Of a stretch of DNA of 64,000 nucleotides, positions 32,731-42,564 are shown one piece after another (positions within the stretch are counted from its first letter, which is position 1; every line of letters starts with the position of its first letter). The position numbers were made by a program, and so were the translations under genes. Source of the DNA: Marinobacter gudaonensis. Lineage in GTDB: Bacteria > Pseudomonadota > Gammaproteobacteria > Pseudomonadales > Oleiphilaceae. The stretch spans positions 188,725 to 252,724 of the forward strand of contig NZ_FOYV01000003.1 in NCBI RefSeq assembly GCF_900115175.1, given 5' to 3'. The notes under the pieces were generated by a model. The model did not search any database and had not been told where the DNA came from. It saw only the letters and a program-made list of their open reading frames with translations.

Positions 32731-33657
32731 TCAGTACACCGAGTCGAGCACTTCCAGGTGAGCGTTGACACTCTCGGCCAGGGCCCGCAGGTGATACCCG
32801 CCTTCGAGCGTGGAGATAATCCGGTCGTTGCTGTGTTCGTGCGCCACGCCCACGATCAATTCCGTTAACCAGCGATAGTCGTCGGTTTCCAGATTGAGCT
32901 CGGCCATGGGGTCCAGCCTGTGTGCGTCGAAGCCCGCGGAAATCAGAATCAGCTGCGGCTTGAAGTCATTCAGCCTCTCCATCCAGCCATCCTGAACACG
33001 TTGACGGTATTCCTCTGAGGAGCAGTCCGCGGCAATGGGGATGTTCACAATGTTGCCCGCCTGTCTGTGCACATGCGAGTGAGGGTAGAACGGGTGCTGG
33101 AAGCTCGAACACATCAGGATGCGCTCGTCGCCGCCTACAATGTCAACGGTGCCGTTGCCCTGGTGCACGTCAAAGTCGATGATGGCGACCCGCTCCAGGT
33201 GGTGAAACGTCAGGGCCCGCATGGCCGCGATGGCCACATTGTTATAAAAACAGAAGCCCATGGATTTTGACCGCTCCGCATGGTGCCCCGGCGGACGGGC
33301 GCAGACAAAGGCGTTGGTCACCTGGCTGCTCATTACCATATCGACCGCCTGCACGTTGGCTCCGGCGGCCAGCCTGGCGGCCCGCAAGGTGTCCGGCATC
33401 ATCGCGGTGTCCGGGTCGGTGAACACGCGGCCCCGTGTTGGCTGCATCAGATCGAGCTGGTGCAAGTATTTCTCAGGATGCACCATGAGCAATTGGTCGC
33501 GGGTTGCTTCTTCGGGTCGCACCCAGTCGAGCCTCTGGTCCAGTCCGGTGTCTGCCAGGTAACTGATGATTGCGGCCAGCCGTTCCGGACTTTCCGGATG
33601 TTCCGGCCCCATGTTGTGCCTCATGAAATCATCGTGCGAAAAGAATGCCGTGGTCAT
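32731..33657 (-). CDS. Histone deacetylase/AcuC/AphA family amidohydrolase
   Basis: A 308-residue zinc hydrolase of the class II histone deacetylase fold. Expected active-site features are present: RPPGHHAERSKSMGFC with the His pair, IIDFDVHQGNGTVD with zinc ligands Asp and His, and SAGFDAHRLDPM with the third ligand Asp. Bacterial members remove acetyl groups from proteins, polyamines or small amides; the substrate cannot be read from the sequence. It is divergent from a Pat-type acetyltransferase gene 200 bases away and converges on motY with 5 bases between stops. Confidence 0.93.
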   Translation of the reverse strand: MTTAFFSHDDFMRHNMGPEHPESPERLAAIISYLADTGLDQRLDWVRPEEATRDQLLMVHPEKYLHQLDLMQPTRGRVFTDPDTAMMPDTLRAARLAAGANVQAVDMVMSSQVTNAFVCARPPGHHAERSKSMGFCFYNNVAIAAMRALTFHHLERVAIIDFDVHQGNGTVDIVGGDERILMCSSFQHPFYPHSHVHRQAGNIVNIPIAADCSSEEYRQRVQDGWMERLNDFKPQLILISAGFDAHRLDPMAELNLETDDYRWLTELIVGVAHEHSNDRIISTLEGGYHLRALAESVNAHLEVLDSVY

Positions 33658-33810
33658 AACTTCGGACTGTCCTGCCTGTACTTATATTTTCTTTTACTCT
33701 ATCAGGGATACCCGCAGGGTGCCGCGTTTCTTTGGTCTTATAGGGGCGATAGACGTTTTACATCGAGAGCTCTGTGCCTAAGATAGGAAGACACATAGAA
33801 AGTGACCGTT

Positions 33811-33828
33811 CCTTTGATTGACCAAAGG
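33811..33828. promoter_or_regulatory. Palindrome before the acetyltransferase gene
   Basis: CCTTTG-N6-CAAAGG is a perfect 6-base inverted repeat in the 200-base divergent gap between the deacetylase and acetyltransferase genes, ending 20 bases before the ribosome site AGGAGAG. It may be an operator or a leader hairpin. Confidence 0.4.
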
Positions 33829-33859
33829 AGCGGTTGGCTGATTGCCAAGGAGAGAATGC

Positions 33860-36604
33860 TTGAGTACCCGTTACCTGGAAAGCCTGTTCAACCCTGCATC
33901 CATTGCGGTGATAGGCGCGTCGGAGCGGGCCGACAACCTGGGCGGCATGGTGCTACGGAACCTGATGGGGGGCGGCTACCCCGGGCGCTTGCTGGTCGTC
34001 AACCAGAACGACTACGAGAACGTGCACGGTGTGCCCTGCGTGCGCCGGGTATCCAAGATGGATTTTTGCCCGGATCTCGCCATCATCTGCACGCCGCCTG
34101 ATACCGTGGCCAAAACCATCAAGAAACTCGGCGAGGCCGGGGTGCGCACCGCCATCGTGATGACCGGCGGCATGTCCCGCACCCACAGCAAGACCGGCCA
34201 GCCGCTGATGTATGCGGTGCGGGAAGCGGCGAGGGAAACCGGCATTCGCGTGCTCGGGCCTAATACCATCGGCCTGATGGTGCCCGCCCGCAGCCTCAAC
34301 GCGACCTATGCCCATATGGGGGCCATCCCCGGTCGTGTGGCGTTTGTGGGGCAGTCAGGTACCATTGCCAGCTCGGTGCTCGACTGGGCCTTCGCCCGGG
34401 GTGTCGGGTTCTCCTATTTCCTGACCCTCGGCGACGGGATGGACATTGATCACGACGATCTGATCGATTATCTGGCCCAGGACACCCAGACCCGTGCCAT
34501 TTTGCTGCACATAGAGAACATACCAAACGCCCGGCGGTTCATGTCGGCGGTTCGTGTTGCTTCCCGCACCAAGCCGGTTATTGCCGTGAAATCCGGCCGG
34601 GTACCCGAGTCCGAGTGGTTCCCCCACGAACTGCCGGCAGGCCTGAAACGCAGCGATCCGATCTACGACGCCATGCTGCAGCGGGCCGGTGTGCTCCGGG
34701 TCGACGGCCTGGGGCAGATGTTCGACGCCCTGGAGACGCTGACGAGGATGCGCCCGTTGCGCCGGGAATCCCTTGCGATCATGGCCAATGGCGTCGGGCC
34801 GGGTGTACTGGCGGTCGACCGGCTGGCGGATCTGGGCGGCGAACTGGCCCGTATGTCAGAATCCAGCATTGAAGCACTCGCCGAACTCCTGCCACCGTAC
34901 TGGACCCGGAAAAACCCGATTGACCTTAATTACGACGCCTCGCCGGAACTGTACGGCCAGGCCATCAAGATCCTGGCCCGGGATCCGGAAGTGGCCAATG
35001 TGCTGGTGATGTATGCGCCGAGCCTCACTGAAGACAGTCTGAGAATCGCGGACGCGGTGGTTCAGGCCTCCAAAGGCACCCGGTTGAACGTGTTCACCTG
35101 CTGGCTCGGCCAGAGCACGGTGATGGATTCAAGGGAGGAGTTCTACCGGGCCGGCCTGCCTTCGTTCTTCAATCCGGAAAAGGCGGTGATGGCGTTCATG
35201 CAGCACGTCCGCCACCAGCGAGTCCAGAGGCTGCTCACCGAGACACCGGAATCCTTCACCGATCATTTTGCCGATCGCACCCAGACCCGGCGTCTGGTGG
35301 CATCCGCCAGGCGTTCGGGGCGCTACCACCTTTCCAACCGCGAAGCCCGAGACCTGGTGCGCGATTATGGCATCAGCACCATCGAAACCATGTACTGCGA
35401 CGATATGGAAGAAGTGCTGGAAGTATTTGCGGTGGAGCGTCGCCCCATCGACATCACGATCATTCACGAGCAGGCGTGCCATCCGTTCCTGGATTTGAGC
35501 CCGACCCAGCGTCGCTACAAGGGGACCGTCCAGAAGCTCAACAGCGAGGCTGCCATCATGGATTCCTGCCGCTACCTGATGGAGGAGTACCGCAAGCATT
35601 TCCCGGACAGCGGCTTTCTGGGCTTTGCGGTGCAACGCTCCTACCAGCACGTGGGCGGTATCGAATTCAGTGTGGGCATCACCCGCGATCCCCTGTTTGG
35701 CCCGCTGGTGGTCTGTGGCGCTGCCGGCGCGCAGATTAATGTGATGACCGACCGGCAGATTGCGCTGCCGCCGCTGAACATGGTGCTTGCCCGTGAGCTC
35801 TTGCGCCGCACCTATATGTACAAGCTTCTCAAGGAACACAGCCTGAAGCCGGAAGAGGATATCCGGGCGGTGTCCGAGACCCTGGTGACGCTTTCGCAAA
35901 TCGTAATCGACATTCCTGAAATCCAGGGTCTGGAAATTTCACCGCTGTTGTTCAACGAGCAGGGCGCGGTTGCGGTGAACATTGCGATTGATCTGTCGGA
36001 TAAGCCCGGCAAGCCCATTATCCAGCCCTATCCGCGAGAGCTTGAGGAGTGGATCGTGCTGCCGAAATCCGGCCGGCGGGTCATCATCCGCCCGGTGCTG
36101 GCCGAGGACGAGCCCGCCCACCGGGCCTTTCACGAACTGCAGTCGCCGGAGTCCATCCGTTACCGGTTCTTCCAGTATCGCAAGCACTTTTCCCGGGAAG
36201 ACGTCGCCCAGATGGTGCAGATCGACTACGACCGGGAGATGGTGTTCATCGCCAACGCGCCCCGCGAAGACGGCGAGGGCGAGGAAACCCTGGGCACCGT
36301 GCGCACCTGGACTGATGCCGACAACCTGCAGTGCGAGTTTGCCGTGATGGTGCACGACAAGATGAAGGGCGAGGGTCTGGGCGTCGCCCTCATGCAGAAG
36401 ATGATTGATTACTGCAGGGCCAGAGGCACCATGGAAATGGTCGGCAACGTGCTGCCGGACAACCGCCCGATGCTGCAGTTGGCCGAACACCTGGGCTTCG
36501 AGATCAAGTTCAATACCCAGGAAGAAGTTATGGACTTGCGGCTGGTGTTGAACGAACCGGAAAAGGACTGGCAGCGGGAGCGGCTGGGCAAGAGCGCCCA
36601 CTGA
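33860..36604 (+). CDS. Pat/PatZ-type protein lysine acetyltransferase
   Basis: A 914-residue fusion of an NDP-forming acyl-CoA synthetase-like part (about 1-690: CoA-binding ASIAVIGASERADNLGG, succinyl-CoA-synthetase-like and ATP-grasp regions) and a C-terminal GNAT domain (about 735-900: VIIRPVLAEDEPAHRAF, EGLGVALMQKMIDYC). This is the PatZ (YfiQ)/Pat layout; those enzymes acetylate lysines, for example inactivating acetyl-CoA synthetase. Where active NDP-forming ligases have SHTG, this protein has no His at the aligned position (HELPAGLKRSD), so the ligase part is probably only a sensor. A TTG start at 33860 follows AGGAGAG by six bases; a second in-frame TTG lies at 33842. Confidence 0.93.
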   Translation: MSTRYLESLFNPASIAVIGASERADNLGGMVLRNLMGGGYPGRLLVVNQNDYENVHGVPCVRRVSKMDFCPDLAIICTPPDTVAKTIKKLGEAGVRTAIVMTGGMSRTHSKTGQPLMYAVREAARETGIRVLGPNTIGLMVPARSLNATYAHMGAIPGRVAFVGQSGTIASSVLDWAFARGVGFSYFLTLGDGMDIDHDDLIDYLAQDTQTRAILLHIENIPNARRFMSAVRVASRTKPVIAVKSGRVPESEWFPHELPAGLKRSDPIYDAMLQRAGVLRVDGLGQMFDALETLTRMRPLRRESLAIMANGVGPGVLAVDRLADLGGELARMSESSIEALAELLPPYWTRKNPIDLNYDASPELYGQAIKILARDPEVANVLVMYAPSLTEDSLRIADAVVQASKGTRLNVFTCWLGQSTVMDSREEFYRAGLPSFFNPEKAVMAFMQHVRHQRVQRLLTETPESFTDHFADRTQTRRLVASARRSGRYHLSNREARDLVRDYGISTIETMYCDDMEEVLEVFAVERRPIDITIIHEQACHPFLDLSPTQRRYKGTVQKLNSEAAIMDSCRYLMEEYRKHFPDSGFLGFAVQRSYQHVGGIEFSVGITRDPLFGPLVVCGAAGAQINVMTDRQIALPPLNMVLARELLRRTYMYKLLKEHSLKPEEDIRAVSETLVTLSQIVIDIPEIQGLEISPLLFNEQGAVAVNIAIDLSDKPGKPIIQPYPRELEEWIVLPKSGRRVIIRPVLAEDEPAHRAFHELQSPESIRYRFFQYRKHFSREDVAQMVQIDYDREMVFIANAPREDGEGEETLGTVRTWTDADNLQCEFAVMVHDKMKGEGLGVALMQKMIDYCRARGTMEMVGNVLPDNRPMLQLAEHLGFEIKFNTQEEVMDLRLVLNEPEKDWQRERLGKSAH

Positions 36605-36612
36605 GGGCGCTC
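36592..36612. terminator. Possible hairpin terminator between convergent genes
   Basis: GAGCGCCC and GGGCGCTC form a perfect 8-bp stem around the stop codon of the acetyltransferase gene. Only a weak T-rich stretch follows (ATTTATTCTT), so termination is plausible but unproven. rdgC ends nearby on the other strand. Confidence 0.45.
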
Positions 36613-36620
36613 ACCGCGAT

Positions 36621-37547
36621 TTATTCTTCAACAATGGCCGAACGATCCTCGCCGCCCAGGGCCTCCAGCAGGCCGGGAATCAGACGGGACAGTTCCAGGG
36701 TCATCAGGGTGAAGGCAGCATCGAACTTGGCGACGGCGTCGTCCACGTCGACATCGTCGAGCTGCTCCTGCAGCGTTTCGCCGAACTTCAGGCGACGAAT
36801 GCCCAGCTCTTCATCCAGCACAAACGACACGTTGTCGTCCCAGGTCAGGGCGAGTTTGGTGACCTGCATACCGGCGTCGAGGTGATTGCGGATCTCGTCG
36901 GCCCTCAGATCCAGGCCCTTGCAGCTCACCACGCCGCCATCTTCCGACGGGTCTTTCAGTTCACACTCGCTGCCCAGAACAATGCTGCCGGGCAGATCGA
37001 TGGTTTCGTTAAGCCACCCGGTAAAGGTAAAGGCCGGTGCCTGCTCTACCGCCGGCGGCCGAACCGGCAGCGAACCCAGGCTCTTGCGCAGGGTGGACGC
37101 CAGGTCTTCGGCCTGTTTCGCCGAGCCGGCATCCACCACCAGAACGCCGTCCTGTGGTGCCAGATAGGCATAACAGCGACGGTTCCTGGAGAAGGCCTGG
37201 GGCAGCATTTCCAGCATGACCTGTTCCTTGATCTCGTCCTTTTCCTTGCGGCGGACCTTCCGGCTCTGTTCGAACTCGATGGCTTCGGCCCGCTCCTCAA
37301 CGGCCTCTTTGACCACAGGCCCGGGGAGGATCTTTTCTTCTTTGCGCAGGGCAATCAGGTGATAGCCACCGGCGCTGTGCACCAGCTGTTCTCCATGCTT
37401 GCCAAGGGGAGGCACCCAGCCCTGGCGGCTCGTTTCCTGAGGTCCGCAGGGTTTGAAGGCATCCGCCCCCAGCTTTTCCTCGAGTTCCTCAGCGGTAATG
37501 GCGAAGGGCTTGGTAAAACGGAATACGCGGGCATTACGAAACCACAT
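36621..37547 (-). CDS. rdgC: Recombination-associated protein RdgC
   Basis: RdgC forms a ring around double-stranded DNA and restrains RecA-dependent recombination. The 308-residue length and sequence are typical: MWFRNARVFRFTKPF at the start, FKPCGPQETSRQGWVPPLGK, LLPGPVV-like segment, and a C-terminal acidic region (EQLDDVDVDDAVAKFDAAF). AAGGA lies before the ATG. No replication or recombination genes are adjacent. Confidence 0.96.
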   Translation of the reverse strand: MWFRNARVFRFTKPFAITAEELEEKLGADAFKPCGPQETSRQGWVPPLGKHGEQLVHSAGGYHLIALRKEEKILPGPVVKEAVEERAEAIEFEQSRKVRRKEKDEIKEQVMLEMLPQAFSRNRRCYAYLAPQDGVLVVDAGSAKQAEDLASTLRKSLGSLPVRPPAVEQAPAFTFTGWLNETIDLPGSIVLGSECELKDPSEDGGVVSCKGLDLRADEIRNHLDAGMQVTKLALTWDDNVSFVLDEELGIRRLKFGETLQEQLDDVDVDDAVAKFDAAFTLMTLELSRLIPGLLEALGGEDRSAIVEE

Positions 37548-37617
37548 CAGGCTCGGTCCTTGCTGTTTATTTGCATCGATCTGAACCGGTGACGGTTCGA
37601 AAAACGGAGACGGATGA

Positions 37618-37641
37618 TACGGCCACCGGGCAGTGGCCGTA
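37618..37641 (-). terminator. Hairpin downstream of the DUF2788 gene
   Basis: TACGGCCAC and GTGGCCGTA form a perfect 9-bp stem with a 6-base loop, starting 18 bases after the DUF2788 stop on the minus strand. A T tract appears only about 20 bases later, so its role as terminator is uncertain. Confidence 0.4.
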
Positions 37642-37658
37642 AAGTGACGGTTCTGGCG

Positions 37659-37859
37659 CTAGATCTGCATGATCTCGACAAGTACGGTCTTCACGATAAA
37701 ACCCACCACACCGGCCCCCAGCACGGTAAACAGGGCGATGGTGCCAAACCGGCCGGCCTGGGATTTCTTGGCGAGGTCCCACACGATGAACCCCATCCAG
37801 ACAATCAGTCCGGTCAGGAACACCAACAGCGCGAGTTGCGAAAAGACAGCTTCGTTCAT
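37659..37859 (-). CDS. DUF2788 small membrane protein
   Basis: A 66-residue protein with two hydrophobic helices (LALLVFLTGLIVWMGFIVW and IALFTVLGAGVVGFIVKTVL) separated by a short basic loop, matching the DUF2788 family of gammaproteobacteria. Function is unknown. The start at 37859 has GGAG six bases upstream; the frame is open slightly further. It follows yaaA by 24 bases and probably shares its transcript. Confidence 0.85.
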   Translation of the reverse strand: MNEAVFSQLALLVFLTGLIVWMGFIVWDLAKKSQAGRFGTIALFTVLGAGVVGFIVKTVLVEIMQI

Positions 37860-37883
37860 TACTTGCTCCGATATCAACGTGGA

Positions 37884-38654
37884 TTACTGTTCGTCACGCA
37901 GGAAAACCCAGTTGTTGTTATCGGATTGGTCTTCGCTGAAGTAATAGCCTTCGAGGTTGAAGCCTTTCAGGTCGTTGGCTTGGGTGATGCGGTTCTGGAT
38001 GGCATAGCGGCACATCAGGCCCCGCGCCTTCTTGGCGTAGAAGCTGATCATCTTGTACTGACCGTTCTTCCAGTCCTTGAATTGCGGGGTTACCAGGCGG
38101 CCATCCAGCTCTTTCTTTCTGACCGCCTTGAAGTACTCGTTGGAGGCCAGGTTCACCAGCACCCCGTCGTCCGCTGCCAGCAGGCGATTGACTTCCTCGG
38201 TTATCTTGCTGCCCCAGAACTCGTACAGGTCCTTGCCTCGCTTGTTTTCAAAGCGGGTGCCCATTTCCAGCCGATAGGGCTGCATCAGGTCGAGTGGTTT
38301 CAATACACCATACAGACCTGACAGCATGCGCAGGTGATTCTGGGCGAACTCGAAATCCTGCTCGCTGAAGCTTTCCGCATCCAGGCCGGTGTATACATCG
38401 CCCTTGAAGGCCAGTACTGCCTGCCGGGCATTTTCCGGCGTAAAGGGCGTGTGCCAGTTGTGAAAGCGCTCGGCGTTCAGTTGGCCAAGCTTGTCGCTGA
38501 TGCTCATCAGGTTGCTGATCTGGTGTGGTTCCAGCTCCTTGAGCTGATCGACCAGTTCGCAGGCATCGTCGAGAAAGTCTGGCTGGGTATAGCGCTCCGT
38601 TGCCAGTGGGCTCTCGTAATCGAGCGTTTTTGCAGGGGAAATAACCATCAACAT
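37884..38654 (-). CDS. yaaA: Peroxide stress protein YaaA (DUF328)
   Basis: YaaA binds DNA and limits damage by intracellular iron during hydrogen peroxide stress. The 256-residue protein shows the family start [29 protein letters not shown], the central [22 protein letters not shown] and C-terminal [18 protein letters not shown] about nine bases upstream supports ATG 38654; ATG 38648 is an alternative. It is the middle gene of a Grx-yaaA-DUF2788 string, joining redox functions. Confidence 0.94.
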   Translation of the reverse strand: MLMVISPAKTLDYESPLATERYTQPDFLDDACELVDQLKELEPHQISNLMSISDKLGQLNAERFHNWHTPFTPENARQAVLAFKGDVYTGLDAESFSEQDFEFAQNHLRMLSGLYGVLKPLDLMQPYRLEMGTRFENKRGKDLYEFWGSKITEEVNRLLAADDGVLVNLASNEYFKAVRKKELDGRLVTPQFKDWKNGQYKMISFYAKKARGLMCRYAIQNRITQANDLKGFNLEGYYFSEDQSDNNNWVFLRDEQ

Positions 38655-38666
38655 GTCAGGCAATCC

Positions 38667-38900
38667 TCATTGCAGGAATGTGAGTAATTCATCCCTGGTA
38701 AACGGCCAGTCCAGCTCCGCACCGGTGTCATTGCGCCTGAGCACCGGTATCCGGGTGCCGTAGCGTGCCACCAGCTCTTCGGACTGGGCAATGTCCACCA
38801 CATCGACCGGAATCGGTTCCGGCATGGGCGTGTTGATCAGCAGGGCTTCGGCCAGTTCGCACAAATGGCACTGGCTCGTGGTGTAAAAGAGCAGTTCCAT
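38667..38900 (-). CDS. Glutaredoxin-like protein (DUF836)
   Basis: A 77-residue thioredoxin-fold protein with the redox pair Cys11/Cys14 (TSQCHLCELAEALL) and the cis-Pro motif TRIPVLRRNDTGAELDWPF. This is the glutaredoxin-like family with a CxxC near the N-terminus; partners are unknown. Its ATG overlaps the yciK stop codon by one base, so it is translated after that gene. Confidence 0.92.
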   Translation of the reverse strand: MELLFYTTSQCHLCELAEALLINTPMPEPIPVDVVDIAQSEELVARYGTRIPVLRRNDTGAELDWPFTRDELLTFLQ

Positions 38901-39649
38901 TACTTGGGCTGGGCATCCAGTCTCTGGCCGTTTACATCCCGGCTGTCTTTGCCCATGAGGTACAGATAAACCGGCATCAACGCCTCTGGCGCCGGATTCT
39001 GCTGCGGGTTTTCTGCCGGGTACGCATGGGCTCTCATGTTGGTACGCGTAGCGCCCGGGTTCAGACTGTTTACCCGAATGTTGTGGCGGTCGTCGTCCAG
39101 TTCCTCTGAAAGCAACTGGCTCAGGCCTTCCACTGCAAACTTGGACACCGCATAGGCGCCCCAATAGGCCTTGGCTTTCCGGCCTACGCCGGAGGAGGTG
39201 AAGATCACCGAGGCGTTATCGGATTTGCGAAGCAGGGGGATCATGGCCCGGCTCAGCAGAAACGGCGCTGTTGCATTCACGTGCATGACCTTGTTCCAGG
39301 TCTCCGGGTCGTAGAGCTCAACGGGGCTGCGGTCGCCCAGAATGGCCGCGTTATGCAGCAGGCCATCCAGTTGCCCGAAGTTGTCTTCCAGAGTCATGGC
39401 CAGTTCTTCGTAATCCTTGACCGCGGCCCCTTCAAAGTTCATGGGAACGATCGCGGGTTTGGGATGGCCAGCTGCCTCAATCTCGTCGTAAACCGTTTCG
39501 AGCTTGCTGACTGTGCGCCCTACCAGAATGACAGTGGCGCCGTGGGCGGCGTAGGCTTTCGCGGCTGCCCGGCCAATACCACTACCCGCGCCCGTCACCA
39601 TGATGATGCGGTCTTTCAGAAGATCGGCGGGTGCCTGGTAATCCTGCAT
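38900..39649 (-). CDS. yciK: YciK family short-chain dehydrogenase
   Basis: A 249-residue classical SDR oxidoreductase: cofactor motif VTGAGSGIGRAAA at about 18-30, LHNAAILG, catalytic Ser in FTSSGVGRKAKAYWGAYAVSK and the Tyr-x3-Lys pair in YAVSK. The segment is characteristic of YciK-type enzymes, whose substrate is unknown. GGAGA precedes the ATG. In pseudomonads the same gene follows ubiG and mupP, as it does here. Confidence 0.92.
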   Translation of the reverse strand: MQDYQAPADLLKDRIIMVTGAGSGIGRAAAKAYAAHGATVILVGRTVSKLETVYDEIEAAGHPKPAIVPMNFEGAAVKDYEELAMTLEDNFGQLDGLLHNAAILGDRSPVELYDPETWNKVMHVNATAPFLLSRAMIPLLRKSDNASVIFTSSGVGRKAKAYWGAYAVSKFAVEGLSQLLSEELDDDRHNIRVNSLNPGATRTNMRAHAYPAENPQQNPAPEALMPVYLYLMGKDSRDVNGQRLDAQPK

Positions 39650-39707
39650 AACCTGTCTCCGTGTCGAGCTGTGTGCGGTTGCAAAACCGCCTCCTGAAAA
39701 TAGACGC

Positions 39708-40382
39708 CTATTGTAACAGCTTTGCCAGGTCTTTGACGGTATCGGCGATCAGGTCCGCTTGCCAGAGATCAACGCGTTCGGGTTGCTCGATATAGCCATA
39801 GCGCACGGCCACGGTTCGCATGCCAGCATTCCGACCGGCCTCAATATCGCGTTCGTGGTCACCCACATAAAGGCCGGTACCGGGCTCGGTACCGATCTGG
39901 CGGCAGGCCAGGATCAGCGATTCCGGATGGGGCTTGCGGTGGGTAACATGGTCGGGGCAAACCAGCGTTGCGCAGCGGGAGGACAACCCAAGTGCCTCAA
40001 TGAGCGGGACGGCAAAGCGGGCGGGTTTGTTGGTCACAATCCCCCAGGGGATTCCCCGATGCTCCAGTGCCTGCAGGAGCTCCTCCATGCCCTCGAACAG
40101 TCGGGTTTCCTCGGCAACGCCTGCCTCGTACAGATCCAGGAACGCCGTGTGCTTTGCCAGATAATCCGGGTGTTCGGGTTCCAGCCCGAAACCGACCCGG
40201 ATCATGGCGCGGGCGCCGTTGGAAACGGAGCGTCGGATCTGCTCCGCTGGCAACGGTGCCAAACCGTGTTGCAGGCGCAACTGGTTCAGGCACCGAATGA
40301 AATCGGGCGCTGTGTCGATCAGCGTGCCGTCCAGATCGAACAGAACGGCGGAAATCGGGGGCGAATCAGGCGTCACGAGCAT
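39708..40382 (-). CDS. mupP: HAD phosphatase MupP (N-acetylmuramate 6-phosphate phosphatase)
   Basis: A 224-residue HAD hydrolase with motif [14 protein letters not shown], motif [10 protein letters not shown], and motif III KPHPESL plus [16 protein letters not shown]. The family is often annotated phosphoglycolate phosphatase (Gph). The position between ubiG and yciK is that of Pseudomonas mupP, which dephosphorylates MurNAc 6-phosphate in the peptidoglycan recycling route that bypasses de novo UDP-MurNAc synthesis, so MupP is preferred. It overlaps the ubiG end by 17 bases. Confidence 0.88.
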   Translation of the reverse strand: MLVTPDSPPISAVLFDLDGTLIDTAPDFIRCLNQLRLQHGLAPLPAEQIRRSVSNGARAMIRVGFGLEPEHPDYLAKHTAFLDLYEAGVAEETRLFEGMEELLQALEHRGIPWGIVTNKPARFAVPLIEALGLSSRCATLVCPDHVTHRKPHPESLILACRQIGTEPGTGLYVGDHERDIEAGRNAGMRTVAVRYGYIEQPERVDLWQADLIADTVKDLAKLLQ

Positions 40383-41082
40383 CCCTGGCGTGCATCAGAT
40401 AGTTAACGTCCACATCCCGACCAAGCTTGTACACCTTGGTGATCGGGTTGTAGGTCATTCCGGTAAGCTCCCGGACCTCCAGGCCAGCGTGGCGCAGATG
40501 GTCGGACATCTCGGATGGACGGATGAACTTCTTCCACTCATGGGTGCCTTTGGGCAGCAACCTCAGTACGTACTCGGCACCCACAATGGCAAACAGGAAC
40601 GACTTCGGGTTGCGGTTGATGGTGGAGACGAACATGTGTCCGCCGGGCTTGAGCATGGCCGCGCAGGCTCGAATGACAGAAGCAGGGTCGGGCACGTGCT
40701 CGAGCATTTCCAGGCAGGTGACCACATCGTACTGGCCCTTGTGCTCCGGATCATTGGCCAGCTCTTCCACCGTGGTCTGGCGGTAGTCGACGTTCACGCC
40801 GCTTTCCATGCCATGCAATCTGGCAACGGACAGGGGCGCTTCACCCATGTCGATACCGGTTACGTGGGCACCTCGCCGAGCCATGCCTTCGGACAGCAGG
40901 CCGCCGCCGCATCCCACGTCCAGCGCTCGCTTGCCAGCCAGGGATACCCGTTCGTCGATGTAATTCAGACGCAGCGGGTTGATGTCGTGCAGCGGCTTGA
41001 ACTCACTCGTCGGGTCCCACCAGCGGCTGGCGAGCGCCTCGAACTTGGCGATTTCGTTCCGGTCTACATTCTGGTTTGTCAT
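40366..41082 (-). CDS. ubiG: Ubiquinone biosynthesis O-methyltransferase UbiG
   Basis: UbiG carries out both O-methylations in ubiquinone synthesis using S-adenosylmethionine. The 238-residue protein has the family N-terminus ([20 protein letters not shown]), SAM motif [19 protein letters not shown], motif [16 protein letters not shown] and a C-terminal segment [20 protein letters not shown]. The start at 41082 is the first Met that keeps the conserved N-terminus. It begins the ubiG-mupP-yciK-grx-yaaA minus-strand cluster. Confidence 0.96.
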   Translation of the reverse strand: MTNQNVDRNEIAKFEALASRWWDPTSEFKPLHDINPLRLNYIDERVSLAGKRALDVGCGGGLLSEGMARRGAHVTGIDMGEAPLSVARLHGMESGVNVDYRQTTVEELANDPEHKGQYDVVTCLEMLEHVPDPASVIRACAAMLKPGGHMFVSTINRNPKSFLFAIVGAEYVLRLLPKGTHEWKKFIRPSEMSDHLRHAGLEVRELTGMTYNPITKVYKLGRDVDVNYLMHARDARDA

Positions 41083-41116
41083 GTTGCTTCTGCCTGGTGA
41101 ATCAATCGGAAATCGG

Positions 41117-42454
41117 TCAATCGGCCTGACGGCGAATTCGTTCAGCCCAGTCCCGTACCCGGAGCATGAGATCGGCGACGTCAATGCGTGTGGGGCGGCC
41201 GTCCTGTATCTGTGGTACGCCGTTGATCCAGCTATGGCTTACCGCCCGGCCGTGGTTGCTGTACACCAGATGGGAGGCCGGGTCATACACCGGCTGCAGG
41301 AACGGGTCGCTGAGATCAATGGCGATGATGTCCGCCAGTTTGCCTTCGGTAATGGTGCCCAGTTCGTGGCTTCGGCCCAGGGCTCTGGCCCCGTTGATGG
41401 TCGCCATCTCGAGAGCCTTGTGGGCCGACAGGGCGGACGCATCGCCGGCCACGACCTTGGCTACCATGGCGGCGGTGCTCAGCTCCCCGAACAGGTCCAG
41501 GTCGTTGTTGCTGGCCGCGCCATCCGTGCCAATCGCCACGTTCACGCCGTTATCGAGTAGCCTCTGGACCGGACACAGGCCGCTGGCCAGTTTCAGGTTG
41601 GACTCGGGGCAGTGGATCACATGGGCACCGGTTTCGCGCAGCAGTGCCAGGTCGCTGTCATCAATTTGTGTCATGTGTACACACTGGGTATTGGTGCCCA
41701 GCAGGCCGAGCTCAGCCAGGCGGGCGGTCGGTCGCTGCCCCAGTTTCTCACTGGCCTCGGCCACTTCAAACGCGGTTTCATGGAGGTGGATCTGGATGGG
41801 TGCGCCCGTGTCCCGCGACAGGACCACGGCCTCCTTCAGTGGGGCATCGGACACCGTGTAAGGTGCGTGCGGACCAATCGCCGGTGTGATGTATTGGTTC
41901 GATTGCCAGGTCCCGATAAATTCGCGGCCTTTTCGCAGGTATTCCTCTGGGCCAGAGCCCCATGGCGTGGGGAAGTCCAGCAGAGGAAAGCAGATCTGGG
42001 CACGCATACCGGCATCGTGTGCCACCTGGGCGGCAACCTCAGGGAAGAAGTACATATCCGAGAAGGTCGTGGTGCCGGTACGCAGCATTTCGGCCATCGC
42101 CAATTGGGTGCCGTCGGCGATGAACTGCTCGCTGATGAAACGGCCTTCCGCGGGCCAGATGTGATCGTTCAGCCAGGTCATCAGGGGCAGATCGTCCGCC
42201 ATGCCGCGGAACAGGGTCATGGCTGCGTGGCCATGCATGTTGATCAGGCCGGGCATTACTACGTGATCGGGCAGGTTCACGGTTTCCCGGGTCCGGTAAA
42301 TCCGGTCGGCCTCGGACTGGGATAGTACCGCCGCAATCCGGTCGCCCTGAAGGATGATTGCCTGATGTTCAAGCACCGTGTCGGCCGGCTCGATCGGGAT
42401 CAGCCAGCGGGCATTGATGCGGATATCGGCCGCGTTGATGGTGTCTGCCGTCAT
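41117..42454 (-). CDS. mtaD: Methylthioadenosine/S-adenosylhomocysteine deaminase (TRZ/ATZ hydrolase)
   Basis: A 445-residue amidohydrolase. Metal and catalytic motifs are [38 protein letters not shown] and [14 protein letters not shown]. It matches the Pseudomonas methylthioadenosine deaminase, which converts methylthioadenosine to methylthioinosine on the way to methionine salvage. Divergent from mtnA, 110 bases apart, and adjacent to ubiG, which produces S-adenosylhomocysteine; the same order is seen in P. aeruginosa. Confidence 0.93.
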   Translation of the reverse strand: MTADTINAADIRINARWLIPIEPADTVLEHQAIILQGDRIAAVLSQSEADRIYRTRETVNLPDHVVMPGLINMHGHAAMTLFRGMADDLPLMTWLNDHIWPAEGRFISEQFIADGTQLAMAEMLRTGTTTFSDMYFFPEVAAQVAHDAGMRAQICFPLLDFPTPWGSGPEEYLRKGREFIGTWQSNQYITPAIGPHAPYTVSDAPLKEAVVLSRDTGAPIQIHLHETAFEVAEASEKLGQRPTARLAELGLLGTNTQCVHMTQIDDSDLALLRETGAHVIHCPESNLKLASGLCPVQRLLDNGVNVAIGTDGAASNNDLDLFGELSTAAMVAKVVAGDASALSAHKALEMATINGARALGRSHELGTITEGKLADIIAIDLSDPFLQPVYDPASHLVYSNHGRAVSHSWINGVPQIQDGRPTRIDVADLMLRVRDWAERIRRQAD

Positions 42455-42564
42455 TAAACCTGCCTTTCAGCGCCCGGTGATTGACCAGCGCACGTCGGAA
42501 ATGTAGCCCGGAAGTATAACCGTTATACTGGCGGTTTTCAGCGCTTGAAACCGGAGCAAACCAC

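Noticed and set aside
33811..33828. FNR or CRP binding site
   Set aside because: The sequence CCTTTGATTGACCAAAGG shares only part of the FNR half-site TTGAT and lacks the second half ATCAA.
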